A DNA stretch of 64,000 nt from Amphiura filiformis (Eukaryota; Echinodermata; Ophiuroidea; Amphilepidida; Amphiuridae). The notes under the pieces are model-generated. The model had not been told where the DNA came from and did not search any database. It worked only from the letters and a program-made list of their open reading frames with translations. How positions within the stretch are numbered: position 1 is the first letter of the stretch; each line of letters opens with the position of its first letter. Shown here piece after piece: positions 1 to 11,286 of the stretch. A program made the translations under genes and the position numbers. The DNA is taken from positions 40,654,295 to 40,718,294 of the forward strand of contig NC_092640.1 of NCBI RefSeq assembly GCF_039555335.1, given 5' to 3'.

Positions 1-1342
1 TACTTATCAATAAATCATAACAAAATTGAAGAATATCATACTTTGTCCACCTTGCGTTTAGATGATTGCAGAATGAAGATGATCAGAAGAACTATAATTT
101 AAAGATGATTTCTTGGAGATGATAAAGATGATTTCGTGGAGATGATTTTTTTCGCATCCGTCAACTTGGAGAATTCGATCAGCTGTGACAAAGAGGGACG
201 CTTGTTTATACCCGACGCCACTTGAAAACACTTGAAATATAGGTGTGGGCAAAACAAGAACCCAAAAAAACCCCATCGCCAAATGATATTGAAGATGCTG
301 CAATGTTACGTAACGGTTCAAGTTCATCGATTCGCTATCGATTCCCTATCAATTCGCTCAACTCTATATATGACTCATGATTAGTCATCTCCTAAATAGA
401 GGCTGATGGGAAGATATGTCAATTTAACATGCATGATGGGAAGTTTTGTCAATATAAACGGGTTTATTATTTGAAATGCTATAGGGCCTACACAAACGAA
501 GTAAAATTGCAAAACCTACTGCATGTTATTATATAATATTTATGTAAAGTAGAAGCGGTAAAGTTTAACCTTGACACACGCAAGTTCTCCTAAAAATGAA
601 TTTCTTTCGGTAAGAAAATAATTATCATAGACGGAATGACAATATCATAGACGGAATGAACAACATAGTCATAGGCGCAGTTCAACCACCGTGCTTGTTA
701 GTCAAATCCACATGGTGTGTAGTATACGCGAATAGTAACCTCGCTCATTGAATTTCACGTTAAATTATCGCACCCAATCATGCCGCACTCATGCACCAAC
801 GCTCAAAAGTAGGTGTATTTGGACAGGAAAATGCCAGATTTGGGCTAATTGTGCGCAATTGTGTGCAGTGCCGAATTTATTTTTTTTCGGCGTTTTTCTC
901 ATTAAATTAGGGTCCCGTTCCAAAAAAAAATCAAACTGGTGTCTAGATGTAAGATATTGATGCCTACATTAACAAAACTCTCGTGTAGAAACATTACCTA
1001 ATGAAGAAACAATCGAATGTGAAGGGCTACTAACAATTGAAGAATGTACAAAGGCAGTACAAACACTTAAACTTTGATTTATGCTAGATTAGATGATACA
1101 CTATGTTTTATAATTATTATATAGTTTGCAACTTTTCAAGTCATGTGTTGTAACCCTGCGGTCGGACCTGCATTTTACAAATTTTGTAGTACAAGTTCAC
1201 GCTCATAATTTCGACTTGGTAACCAATACAGACCAACATATGGATCAACTGCTTGGTCGCAGGTGCCAAGATTAGCAAGTTTGTTATGAAATAATAGTTT
1301 TAAAATGCCTGCGGATTAGGCATGATCATCACATATACATAC
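1..1342. other. Intron or flank below the SRCR exon
   Basis: No domain-coding exon was recognised on either strand. The stretch is AT-rich and has a short tandem repetition of a CATAGACGGAATGA unit near 625-665. If the SRCR donor at 1,342 is used, this is intron. Confidence 0.4.
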
Positions 1343-1655
1343 TTTTTTCGCTGGGCAAATAACCCCTGCATCTTCATAGTGGTCGAGTTGTGATTTCCCC
1401 ATCCATTGTGGCTGCATTCACCTAAGCTGCTTTCTGACCCTGAACAGCTAACATCATCCAGCCATATTTCTCCAATTCCCTCTCCAAACTGAGCATTGCC
1501 AACAGCTTGTGCATCACCAGATGGAAATCCAAGTTGACGACAAACTACCATTGCATCATCACTATCCCATAAGTCATCACACACTGTTCCCCAAGCACCA
1601 TTGTAAAATACCTCCACTCTGCCTTCATTTGAATTGCTGCCACCAACAAGACGGA
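1343..1655 (-). CDS. SRCR domain exon (one-base frame shift)
   Basis: Scavenger-receptor cysteine-rich domain: [17 protein letters not shown], then [50 protein letters not shown] and HNGWGNHN. The consensus finish (C-D/G-H-x-EDAGVIC) appears only after a frame shift. AACTCGACC lacks one G near 1,382, after which [14 protein letters not shown] reads in the next frame to a GTATGT donor. Acceptor TTTCAG is clear, phase 1 in and phase 0 out once the missing base is counted. SRCR usually sits immediately before trypsin in matriptase- and corin-like proteins, so the next exon beyond the window edge could be a protease domain. Confidence 0.82.
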
Positions 1656-1859
1656 CTGAAAGAGTATCAATAGTGAGACATGCAAGGAACATTTATCATA
1701 ACGGTGGCTGAATGTGGCTTTGCATAATATAGTCAGATTGGTTAAATTGCTTTGGGGTAAAAGTGGGCAACCCCTCTCCCTCACAGGTCCAAAATAAGAC
1801 ATTTAACAGGAAAAGGATTGTTTTGTCAAAATAGTTTTAGAACAGACAATAACCTGGAT

Positions 1860-2185
1860 TGTTTAAAACCTATTTTAAATATATCTGTCATCATAATGTT
1901 TCCATAACAGGACAGAGCTTTTCATATTCTAGTGAGTGTCATCATCAGATCAATTGAATAAACAAGATGTTGGATCTTGTAAACAATAGGAGAGCTGGAA
2001 TGTCAATTTATTTATTTTTTTTAAATAAATTTTTTTAAATAAATTTTTTAATATATTTGTCATCATGTTTCCATAACAGGACTGGGCTTTCCATATTCTA
2101 GTAAGTGTCATCACCAGATCAATTGAATAAACAAGATGTTGGATCTTCTTAACAATAGGAGAGCTGGAATGTCAAATTTATTAAG
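1860..2185. repeat. Tandem duplication of an intronic unit
   Basis: Two diverged ~130-bp copies (about 1,870-2,010 and 2,045-2,185) share CCATAACAGGAC, AACAAGATGTTGGATCTT and AGAGCTGGAATGTCAA. A third related copy occurs at about 5,340-5,425. They lie in introns of the minus-strand gene and no coding potential was seen. Confidence 0.7.
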
Positions 2186-2730
2186 TCCCTATTAGTTAAT
2201 GATTTTGTCAATGTATTTTATATTGCTTTAAATAAAAGGTTCTTTTCTGTAAATTAAAGGTTATCATGATAAATGCATTTCATTTCCTTTTTTTAAAATG
2301 GCACGTAAAAAGATTGGCATGACGTGTCAATAACACATGCACCCAAAGACCCTGTATACCAAAGGACCTCCAACGAGGAGGTATCTATTCTATTCCTTGT
2401 GATACTTTTGAATTGGTCACCTGTCCATATTTTGCTATTTTGCCAATCATTGCTAAAATGTCCGGCACAACTAACATGGCATTGGCTCACTTGGCTGAGA
2501 CAGTAGGACATGAACAACAAGTGGCATTGCAAGGAGCTTCTCAAAAACTTTATATATCAAATCTGTTTCAAACATGCAACATTAATTGAGACAAGGGAAT
2601 GAATATTACTCCTATATGGAATATATTCAAACTGACCTCAGACCTGAGATATACCAACTTGATGTGGGGAAACACTTAAAAGGTAATATACTTTTATTTC
2701 AAATGACTTGACACAGTGTTCAAAGAATAC

Positions 2731-2772
2731 CTGTTTCGGATGTTGTAGGTTCCTCAGTAGTTGAATATTGTC
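2731..2772 (-). CDS. Thr/Glu-rich linker exon, second copy
   Basis: This 14-codon, phase 1-1 micro-exon encodes QYSTTEEPTTSETG, bounded by TTTCAG and GTATTCTTTG. It is a duplicate of 25,819-25,860 and lies C-terminal to the LDLa exon at 5.0 kb, the same relative arrangement as the copy at 25.8 kb after the LDLa exon at 27.9 kb. Confidence 0.65.
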
Positions 2773-2929
2773 CTGAAATTAAAACAAAAATATAGCAAGT
2801 GTTAAATGGACACTTAAAAGAGCATTTTTTATTATGATATTAAAGATGAAATGTTCCGGGATTAAGCTTAGAATTGCTATTGACTTTGCCGTAATGAATG
2901 GAGCATTCTACCTTTCATAAACATTCATT

Positions 2930-4075
2930 ACTTTAATAAAAGATACTATAAGTGATATCAGTGAAAAAGTAAAAAAAAAAATTGTAGGAATAGTTTTAAA
3001 GAGAAGAATAAGTCAATAATAAAAAAACAGACAGATTGCTCCAATATTTACTAAAATTTGACATTATGCCCTAATAAGGTCGTTTCCATCCTTGTCACTT
3101 ATAAGGTATGTACACATGAATGTATACAATGAAAACCTATTATAAATATTTAATTTACTAAGTTAAACAAGGCTGTATAAACCTAATCCCAGAATTTCCC
3201 CATTTTTTCTAAATTTTATTAAAATGAAAGACCACTCAAATGGTAGACCTTATTCTTCCCGTTCATTTGATACATTTGTGATTGCTGTGCTTAGATTTGC
3301 CTTGTCATATGCAAACGCGAGTTCTCGAAAAATATACATTTTATAAACATGGAATTACCCATATTTGACGTCTTTGTCAAATCGACTAAATCTGCAAGCT
3401 TTTGCACACATGTAGTCTTAGCTTACTGATGGTATAAAAAGGATTTTGTTTTTGAGTAACTTTATGATTTTGTCAACACATTTTAGGGGCTAGGTTTTTT
3501 TTTAGGGAGCCAAAAAATAGGGGGGAGACATAAGACATGAACATCATGTGGTTCTAGAAAGCTTGACATATTAAATCTTTGTTAAACATTAATATGCAAC
3601 ATCAATTGAGACAAGGGAATGAATATTCCTCCTAAATTCCGGAATATATTCAAACTGACCTCAGACCTACTGAGATATACCAACTTGATGTGGGGAAACA
3701 CATAAAAGGTAAATATTTTCACACTTTTGAACACTCATTAAAAAAAGAAAAGCATTCCAGATTCGTTTTTGAAACTGCCAAGGGCTTTGAGACATAGCAT
3801 TATTTTGTTAGCCTTTTAGGATGTAATTTTTGATTTTGTCGAGTTGAAATTGGTAGAGAAGGAAGCATCACCATTTTGCAACAGGGGTCCAATTTCTTAG
3901 GTTTCGGGTTCAGTTCTTGTGTACGTACGTATATGAAGTTGTATTGCATCTCTCTATTGAGGTGAGGGAGGGAACAAAACTGATTTGAAGTTGACAAACA
4001 TGATTGAGATTTGTATGTTATATTTAGAATGCCAAATTCATCCTGCATCAAAAAAGCATAAGAGAAACACAAAAA
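2930..4075. repeat. ~1.2-kb intronic repeat unit (copy 1 of at least 4)
   Basis: A unit beginning near AGATACTATAAGTGATATC and ending near GTTATATTTAGAATGCC recurs at 23.38-24.91, 26.42-27.60 and, partly, 30.80-31.70 and 28.16-28.51 kb. It contains the constant string GAAAGACCACTCAAATGG. It accompanies the linker and LDLa exons, so it was amplified with them. No ORF of known type was seen. Confidence 0.75.
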
Positions 4076-4348
4076 TTATATTGCACATAATTATGAAAGC
4101 AAACCCCTTAACTAATCTTATCTCCACACTTACCCACACAAACACACACCCCCACTCACTCTTGAGCCCACCTCTTACATGTACTTCCAAACACAGTCAC
4201 CCTAAATAATATGCATACACACCAAGTCACTCAATACACTCATATTCACTGTCATATCCATACCATAAAAATTGTTACATCAAAATAATTAAATTAAATT
4301 GCATCAAATTGTTAAACTGCATCATTGGGTGAAACAAAACATCAATTT

Positions 4349-4855
4349 TTAAGCATTAAGTAAGTTGATGAAGTGTGGAATTGGACTCTTTCTGAACCGC
4401 TCAGTTCTACAAGGTAAACGAGTGATGGAATTTGAATTGCGCAATTCTTTGCCATGCATAGAACGCCTTGTAGGGGGAATGAGATTGCTCATACGATCAC
4501 ATTTTGGCAGAGACTGAGTAAATTTAACACTGTGATTTTTCCAACGGTCAGATAGAGTCTGAATTCCACATTCTTCAATTGCATCAGTATATGAGTTGTA
4601 TTTCTTGCCAAGTATTATTTTGCAAGCCCTTTTTCAAGAGAATTAACCTGTTCACATGTCAAAGACGAATCCCATACAACATCACCATATTCTAACAATG
4701 GCCGTACATAGCCTTTGTAAATAACTGCAAGTTCATCAGATGTAAAACCAAATTTTTTAAGAGTACAGAGCATATACATGCGGCTATTGTTTTTATAGCA
4801 TTTCATTAATTTGTTTGTCCCACTTCAACTCATCCTGTATCCAAATGCCAAGAAT
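4349..4855 (-). mobile_element. CR1-like non-LTR retrotransposon, 3' end of ORF2
   Basis: The minus-strand translation shows the post-RT region of a CR1/L2-type element: WIQDELKWDKQI, then LKKFGFTSDELAVIYKGYVRPLLEYGDVVWDSSLT in pieces, ACKIILGKKYNSYTDAIEE, and CRTERFRKSPIPHFINLLNA ending in TAA at 4,349. At least two frame shifts, near 4,625 and 4,800, break it. It inserted between the repeat unit and the LDLa exon at 5.0 kb. The paralogous stretch at 27.60-27.72 kb lacks it. Confidence 0.8.
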
Positions 4856-4970
4856 GCCAGATTTCTAAACCCCCAAATTTATTTTTTTCATGGATGTTAT
4901 TTCGCTTTTGCATTTGTGTTTACAACTGAATCCTCATCTGTTATCTACATTATTTTGTTATTTTATTTAC

Positions 4971-5072
4971 CTTCACAGCCCGCTTCATCTGTTCCATCAG
5001 CACAATCATCTATATCGTCAGCATATCCAGGAACTTGAATGGAAGTAGTCCCGTCATCACATATGAAAACTT
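4971..5072 (-). CDS. LDLa exon with compensated frameshifts and a lost cysteine
   Basis: This 34-codon, phase 1-1 exon is homologous to 27,846-27,947 with the same splice sites. The start VFICDDGTTSI and end DDCADGTDEAGC match, but the middle reads QVPGYAD where the sister has PSSWICD. A one-base deletion (CCAAG to CAAG) is followed about 16 bases later by a one-base insertion (TGCGAC to TGCTGAC), so frame is restored. The result loses the central Trp-Ile-Cys and therefore one disulfide. The length is unchanged at 102 bp. Confidence 0.72.
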
Positions 5073-5828
5073 CTACATATTGACAGGGAAGAATTATTTA
5101 TAAAATTAGATTGAGCACTTACAATTTATACATGCACAATCCCCCCATTCTACACTCCTATGCCCAGCACGCACACCCCCACACAAACCCACCCACCCCA
5201 CATGCACTGGACTTTATAGACTCTCACTTCCATATATGCTTTAAGAAATAAGGGAAAGTACTCCCTTTCTTGACACTCTTATAATAAGAAAACATGATGG
5301 TTTGGTCACACCCATATCAGTAGACTGAGTTTTCGCTGCTCGAGAGAGTGTCATCATCAGATCAATTAAATGAACAAGATGTTGGATCTTGTACAACAAA
5401 AGTAGAGCTAGAATGTCAAATTTAGTAAGTCCTATTTGTGCGGGTGGAGGACAAGCAATCCAGTTTCATATCGTCGATGTGTTGAGATGTCACCAGAAAG
5501 GTAGGCACGCACTTTACTTTTGAACAGTGAAACTTTCAGGATATGTAATATGTGTGCAAATGATGACATCTATTGAATTTGAATCATGAGTAGTGATGTA
5601 GAAAAAGGGAAATTAATGAAAAACCAAAACACCAAAAGTGCAGCCAATGCCCGTGAACTTTGACAGTCACCCAATATTGCAAATAAGATTTAGCATTAGC
5701 AACTCGATCTTTATTCCATCCGATCCTACAGAAATTGGGTTACCTTAGCTGGTAACGCTTCAGCAACACCATCCATAACGCCTACCGCTTTATTTTCTAT
5801 CTGTCCACCCTAAGAAGCATTACCGCAT

Positions 5829-6360
5829 GCCGATTTTCGTAAAGCGTTTGACACGGTTTGAGGGAGGGTTTGCTTTTGGCAGCTTTGCAATTCAGGGTTG
5901 AGAGGGCGTATGTGGAGATTGGTCGATGCTCTTTATGATAATGTTCAGGCTCAGGTGAAATTTGGGAGTATCGAAACTGATTTCTTTGAAGTACTAATAT
6001 CTGAAGGAGTAAAGCAAGGTTGTGTCATCACCTGTATTATTCTGTATTTTCATTCATGAATTCACTAAATTGCTTAAAAAAACACAATGTTGGTGTGAGG
6101 ATTCATAACGTATGTGTTGGTAGCCTTTTTTGGGCAGATGATGTTGTCTTACTTGCAAACGATGAAAACGAAACAGAATGTTAAACATAGCAGCAGAATT
6201 TGCTAATGACTGGAAACTAAGCATTCATCACGATAAATCTAATATCTTAATTGCAGGTCAGCATATCGATAATAGTAAGTTATGGAAGTTAGGCTATAAA
6301 TGTGTATCAGATGTTGATTCATATAAGTATACTTATGGAGTAGAGGCTGTGCTGAAAGTG
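5829..6360 (+). mobile_element. Decayed non-LTR reverse transcriptase fragment
   Basis: RT motifs appear in order across several frames: DFRKAFDTV, LRGRMWRLVDALYDNVQAQV, GVKQGC, then WADDVVLLAND, the catalytic [FY]-A-D-D box with Trp in place of Tyr or Phe, and FANDWKLSIHHDKSNIL. Several stops and frame shifts show it is dead. The family differs from the CR1-like piece at 4.3-4.9 kb. About 360 bases after the RT end, AAATAAATAAATAAAT near 6,740 may be the element's tail. Confidence 0.75.
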
Positions 6361-6919
6361 GCTTTGTCATGATTCTGACACCACAGACTGTATATACATG
6401 TATATGCCTTTCTGTTAAGTTGAAACCATGACAAATTATCCGTCTGATATCGGTATACCCAATGATGGTAAGTGAGGGTATGCTGTGAAACTAGTAGTAA
6501 CGGTTGCCTTTTCCAGAGGTCTATACCTTGAATTTGTTTTATGTTATCGTATATAATATGTTAAACCCACTTCTAGTCAAATTGGGTTGAGGCAGTTGTG
6601 TGTTTTCATTATGTATTTCTTTTTGCTGTACATAGTACAAGTTTTACTTTTGTGCAATTTGCTTTATTTCCATTTAATATCATTTTTATGAACGCACCGC
6701 CGGATTGGCGTGTGCCACTGTTACAAAAGTGTATGTTCTAAATAAATAAATAAATAAATTATAGACATATGATAACAAAAGAACTCATTAGAGTGCTATT
6801 TAAGTGGTAATATCTATTGTGTAATTTTTCAGCGATAATCTGCAGCTTCAGTGTAATTTTCAGTCTCAATATGTCTGAAGCTATCCATCAAGTCCGTCAA
6901 AATTATACATGTATGTACG

Positions 6920-7180
6920 TCATCCACCAGTGGAGCTCCTGCGCCCCTCCGCAGAACTTCCGGTAGTTGATGTTCTGCGCCCGGTCGCAGCAATGATCCG
7001 CCGTTACATATAAGGGACTGCGCCCGGGCGCATCAACTCCGATAGTGGATGATCTGCGCCGGAGCGCAGAAATGAACCACCGTTATTATCATAAGAAAAT
7101 CAATTATTTTGCTTCCGATCGCAGCAACTCCGACAGTGGATGTTCTGCGCCCCCGAGTGCAGAACATCCAGGAGCTTATA
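6920..7180. repeat. GC-rich hairpin repeat cluster
   Basis: An island of GC-rich DNA in AT-rich surroundings holds about five short inverted repeats built on TCTGCGCC...CGCAGAA (for example CTGCGCCCGGGCGCA), separated by 'AACTCCG(A/T)CAGTGGATG'-like spacers. Each can form a stem of 6-8 GC-rich pairs. It abuts the truncated EGF exon. Its function is unknown. Confidence 0.65.
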
Positions 7181-7231
7181 TACTGCTTTGTTCAAGAGTT
7201 ACTACCTGTTTTATGGATTATAGTGCAGATT

Positions 7232-7292
7232 TTAGAGCAAGCTGCATTTTTATCACAATTATTATCAGCAGGCAGAGTACATTCGTAGTCAT
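7232..7292 (-). pseudogene. Truncated EGF exon
   Basis: The acceptor TATACAG and first half of a cbEGF (DYECTLPADNNCDKNAAC) are present. After the third cysteine, homology ends and the sequence runs into the GC-rich hairpin repeat region at 6.9-7.2 kb. The C-terminal half and usual donor are missing. Confidence 0.72.
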
Positions 7293-7596
7293 CTGTATAA
7301 AAAAGTTTTGAATACAAAATGAAACTTTAAAAAAAAAATTTCTATAAAAATTCAGAATTCGGACCAGTTGTAGGCATATTTTGCATAGTAAAATCTGAAT
7401 ATTATGATGAGAGGGGCGCTTAACCACTTCAAAAACCGGTGTCATGTGGCATATATGATCACTGTTAGTCATGTTTTTGGCCAAGTTTGAAGTTGGTCAA
7501 GGTATGTGAGTGCTACAGTAAATAATGCATGGGTTGACAAACGGAAGAAGAACCTGTAAGAAAAAAGACACAACCGGTGGTATAAAATAGACCTAC

Positions 7597-7722
7597 CTGT
7601 GCATGTTAATCCATCACCACTGTAACCAGCATTACATGCACATGTGTAGGAACCAGCGGTATTGGTGCAAGCAGCATTTATATCACAATTATTATCAGCA
7701 GGCAAAGTACATTCATCGTCAT
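7597..7722 (-). CDS. Calcium-binding EGF domain exon (intact)
   Basis: This 42-codon, phase 1-1 exon has acceptor TATACAG and donor GTAGGTCTA. It encodes a cb[32 protein letters not shown] and GYSGDGLTC. Six cysteines and the beta-hydroxylation pattern are intact. It is one of two undamaged members of a six-copy EGF exon array between 7.2 and 12.2 kb whose introns are also duplicated. Confidence 0.87.
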
Positions 7723-7879
7723 CTGTATAAAAATGTTTAGAATAAAATGTTTTTCAAAATGGACGACTAGAAATATTTTTTGAAGAATTAAAAATTCGGA
7801 CCGTGTAGGCCTATCTTGCCTAGTAAAATCTGAATAGTATGATGAGGCGATTGAGCTAGAGGGGCACTTAACCACTTCA

Positions 7880-8230
7880 AAAAAGCTGTTAATACTTGGA
7901 ATGAAATTGCACCTCAAATCCGCAAAGAATTAAATAATATGTCTTTGTATCAATTTAAAGCGCGAACAAATACTTCTGCTAAATAATTTGGGATTTCTAT
8001 TCCCTTATAAATTGTACTTTTTATAAGGACATTTTAGCTTCAGCTTGTATTTTGTATAATCTTTGCCATATGAGTTCAATACTATTTATTATGTTATTGA
8101 TTTACCATGTGTAAGATGTAAATTTACTATGTATCAATATGTATGACAGTATTTTATAATTGTATGAGGGCCTGCTTGGAAAGCAGTGCTTGACACTGAA
8201 GTGGAATTACCCTCAATAAAGAAATATTAT
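7880..8230 (+). mobile_element. CR1-like retrotransposon 3' end (5'-truncated)
   Basis: It begins in the EGF intron, where sister introns read straight on, and encodes the terminal RT-ORF residues KAVNTWNEIAPQIRKELN and SLYQFKART, ending in TAA. A 3' UTR follows with GGCCTGCTTGGAAAGCAGTG and CAATAAAG. The UTR resembles that of the insertion at 24.2 kb, so both are from related lineages. Confidence 0.75.
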
Positions 8231-8306
8231 TACCGTACTGACGCGAGTATAGTCCCACCCCGTTTTTGGGTGAACATTTTTCAAAATTGGGGGTGGGACT
8301 ATACTC

Positions 8307-8347
<41 letters not shown>

Positions 8348-8806
8348 TAATTTTATTTTTTTGGTTTGAGTGTCCCTGGACCTAGACCTAAATGCTAGGA
8401 TCATTCATGGTTGACCTAAAAAAAAAAAAAAAAAAAATTTCAAGATGTTTTTTATTTTAATATGAAAATTGATAATTTGTATTCATGTCATACTCTATTA
8501 ATGATTTCAAAATGCATTGAATTTGAATGCATTTTGAAATCATTAATAGAGTATGACATGAATACAAATTATCAATTTTCATATTAAAAATAACAAAACA
8601 TCTTGAATTTTTTTTAATTTTTTTTTAGGTCAACCATGAATGATCCTAGCATTTAGGTCTAGGTCCTGGGACACTCCAAAGCCGAAAAATAAATAACTTA
8701 AAAAAAAAAAAAAATTTTTTTTTTTTTTTTTAAATTTCTGAAATTTTCCGAAAGTTTGGGGTGGGACTTTACTCAAGGTGGGACTATACTCGGCGTCAGT
8801 ACGGTA
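8231..8806. mobile_element. 576-bp foldback palindrome
   Basis: Near-perfect inverted repeat with ends TACCGTACTGACGC and GCGTCAGTACGGTA. The arms are about 285 bp around a loop of about 7 nt near 8,520. The subterminal motif GAGTATAGTCCCACC repeats in both arms, followed by poly(A)/poly(T) runs of uneven length. It sits directly after the CR1-like tail. It is a MITE-like or foldback element with no ORF of its own. Confidence 0.85.
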
Positions 8807-9116
8807 TTATAAAACCATATTATAATTTGTTTTATTCAACCTTTATGGACAGATTTGAGTATGATTTTGTCACTATGTGCCACCTGACCCTACGAGTGTC
8901 ATTTCTTCTACGCATTTTGTCATCAAAAGCCTGTTCAGCAACTGGATGAGATAACGTCATATGGCATATATGGTCATTGTCACTGATGCTTGTGGTTAAG
9001 TTGAGTCAAAATTAGTCAAAGTATGTGTGCGTGCTATAGTAAATAATGCATGTGTTCACTGAACATAGAAGAACCTGTAAAAAAAAGACACATCAGATGG
9101 TGCAAAATAGACTTAC

Positions 9117-9240
9117 CTGTACATGTTACTCCATCTCCGCTGTAACCGGCATAACATGCACATGTGTAGGAACCAGCGGTATTGGTGCAAGCAGCATTTG
9201 TATCACAAATATCAACAGACAAAGCACATTAAATCGTCAT
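9117..9240 (-). pseudogene. EGF exon copy with a one-base insertion
   Basis: EGF exon with intact splice sites (TATACAG and GTAAGTCT) and core [19 protein letters not shown]. In the first codons GATGAATGT reads GATTTAATGT, adding a base. The exon is therefore 124 bp and the entry frame runs into stops. Entry in the other frame would be needed for the EGF to be made. Confidence 0.75.
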
Positions 9241-9259
9241 CTGTATAAAATAATATAAT

Positions 9260-9425
9260 ATATTTTTCTAAAAGACTACCAAAATTTTTTCCAAGAATTA
9301 GTATTTTTTTTTTCTTATAATAATGTATTAGCTGATATAGCAGAAATGATAAGGATAGTGATAAGGTTTTGGAATTATACATTGTCAATGATGTAAACGC
9401 TTACATTATAAGGTTTAAGTAATCA
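9260..9425. repeat. Duplicated intron segment of the EGF array
   Basis: The sequence resembles 12,230-12,420 (shared TGATAAGGATAGTGATAAGG-like and 'ATAAGGTT...TTAA.TAATCAGG' stretches). The EGF exons were therefore amplified with flanking intron. Nothing coding was seen. Confidence 0.5.
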
Positions 9426-9529
9426 GGAAGCCTATAAACAAACTATATAAACTTTTCTCTTGATTTAATTTCTTGCTCAAGATAGCCTCATAATTCAAAT
9501 ATGACGAACATATGTAAAGAAAACAAAAA

Positions 9530-10190
9530 CAAAACTAGAATTTTGCGGTTCTCGACCAGCGCGGTTCTCGACGCAAAGTGTCGGCCACAATGCCTCCACC
9601 TTGACGCCCATCATTTTAACTGGTGCAATTTCACTTGACCCCAAAATAACCTTCACATTATTTGCCTCACTAATAAGGTGGCCGTTCCCATCAAATTTCA
9701 TGAACCTGCGACAATCTATGGCGATTTGACCTCTGATGACCTTGGATGACCCCAAAATGACCGTGACATTTTTCCCTACAGTAGTCGTTCCCACCAAATT
9801 TCATGAACCTGCAACAATATATGGCGATTTGACCCCGGATGACCTCGCAATGATCTTGCGATTACGCAAATTTTGCGCTGAAAAGCAAATCAGGTCAAGA
9901 ACCTCAGGCTGTGCTACTCTCCACCAAGTTTCATCACTGTAACTCGTACAGATCTCCAGATAATCTGTGCACAAGGTTATTTTGCTTGATATGCATAAAT
10001 TATGCAAATTATACTTAATTACCATATTTTCCGACGAAAAACAGCTCAAATTTGTAGACTACCAAATGCCACCCCTCCAACAAATTGCATCACTATACGC
10101 CTTACCAGTTCCGAGAAATTGCACTCGCAAGCTCGGACGGATAGACGGACAAGGAAACATACCTCCCGTGGAGGCATAAAAAAACCAAGC
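9530..10190 (-). mobile_element. Non-coding interspersed repeat, Helitron-like terminus
   Basis: The block is rich in TGACC/GGTCA motifs such as GGATGACCTCGCAATG and two near-identical 'CCACCAAATTTCATGAACCTGC' stretches. At its left edge (about 9,533-9,536) the minus strand ends AAAATTCTAG followed by T, as in Helitron 3' ends. The other side has GACGGATAGACGGACAAGG and CTCCCGTGGAGGCATAA. No transposase was seen, and the assignment is tentative. Confidence 0.45.
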
Positions 10191-10695
10191 TGAACAAGCT
10201 GAGAGCACCCAGTAAGAGACAGGAAGATTAGAAAGAAAAGAAACAGAGGAGACAGAGGGGAGAAGGAGCAGAGAGACTCACACGGTGCTTTGCAAGTCTG
10301 AAGTCTTATTTTAAGCGTCGAATTGATATGGATTAGTGAAACATCAAATTTGTATTCGGACTAGTTGTAGCCTTTCCTGCCTAGTCAAATCTAATTACTA
10401 TGACGAGGAACGGAGGAGCTAGAGGGGCGGTTGACCACTTCAAACGCCAGAGTTCCATATTATAACTTGTTTTGTCCAGCCTTTATTGACAGATTTGAGT
10501 ATGATTTTGACACTGTGACATTTGACCCTACAAGTGTCATGTGGCATATGGTCACTGTCAGTGATGCTTATGACCAAGATAAGTCAAAATTTGTCAAAGT
10601 ATGCGAGTGCTGGAGTAAATAATACAAATGTTGACAGTTAGAAGAAAGAAGAAAGTGTAAGAAAAAAGACAGACTGAGCCAATGGTACAACTTAC

Positions 10696-10818
10696 CTATG
10701 CATGTTACTCCATCTCCACTGTAACCGGCATTACACGCACATGTGTAGGAACCAGCGGTATTGGTGCAAGCTGCATTTGTACCACAATTATCAGCAGACA
10801 AAGCACATTCGTCGTCAT
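10696..10818 (-). CDS. Calcium-binding EGF domain exon (intact)
   Basis: This 41-codon, phase 1-1 exon has acceptor TATACAG and donor GTAAGTTG. It encodes a complete cb[32 protein letters not shown] and GYSGDGVTC, with six cysteines. The D-x-E-C start and the C-T-N-x4-Y-x-C-x-C string match the calcium-binding and Asn beta-hydroxylation consensus. Such tandem EGFs make rigid extracellular spacers. Confidence 0.87.
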
Positions 10819-11187
10819 CTGTATATAAATGTTTTGAATGAATGTTGTTCAAAATGGAAATAGTTTTTTTGAAGAATTAAGAATTAATTTGGACCAATTG
10901 TAGGCCTATTGAAGAGGGATTTGGGCTAGAAGGGCACTTGACCACTTCAAAAACCAGGTTTGCATATTATAATTTGTTTTATTCAACCTTTATGGACACA
11001 TTTGAGTATGATTTTGACACTGTGTGACATCTGACCCTACGAGTGTTATGTGGCATATATGGTCATTGTCAGTAATGTTTGTGAAAAAGTTAAGTCGAAA
11101 GTACATGTATGTGAGTTCTACTATAAATAATGTATGAGCTGACAGCAGTTAGCGCCTGTAAGATTCAGCCTATAAAATAACATTACA

Positions 11188-11286
11188 TATGCATGTTACT
11201 CCATCTCCACTGTAACCGGCATTGCATGCACATCTGAAGGAACCAGCAGTATTGGCGCAAGCAGCATTTGTATCACAATTATTATC
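11188..11286 (-). pseudogene. EGF exon copy lacking acceptor and N-terminal part
   Basis: The EGF core [20 protein letters not shown] is open, but the acceptor and the DDEC calcium-binding start have been deleted. The donor position has changed from AGGTAAGT to ATGTAATG. It is probably not spliced. Confidence 0.7.
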
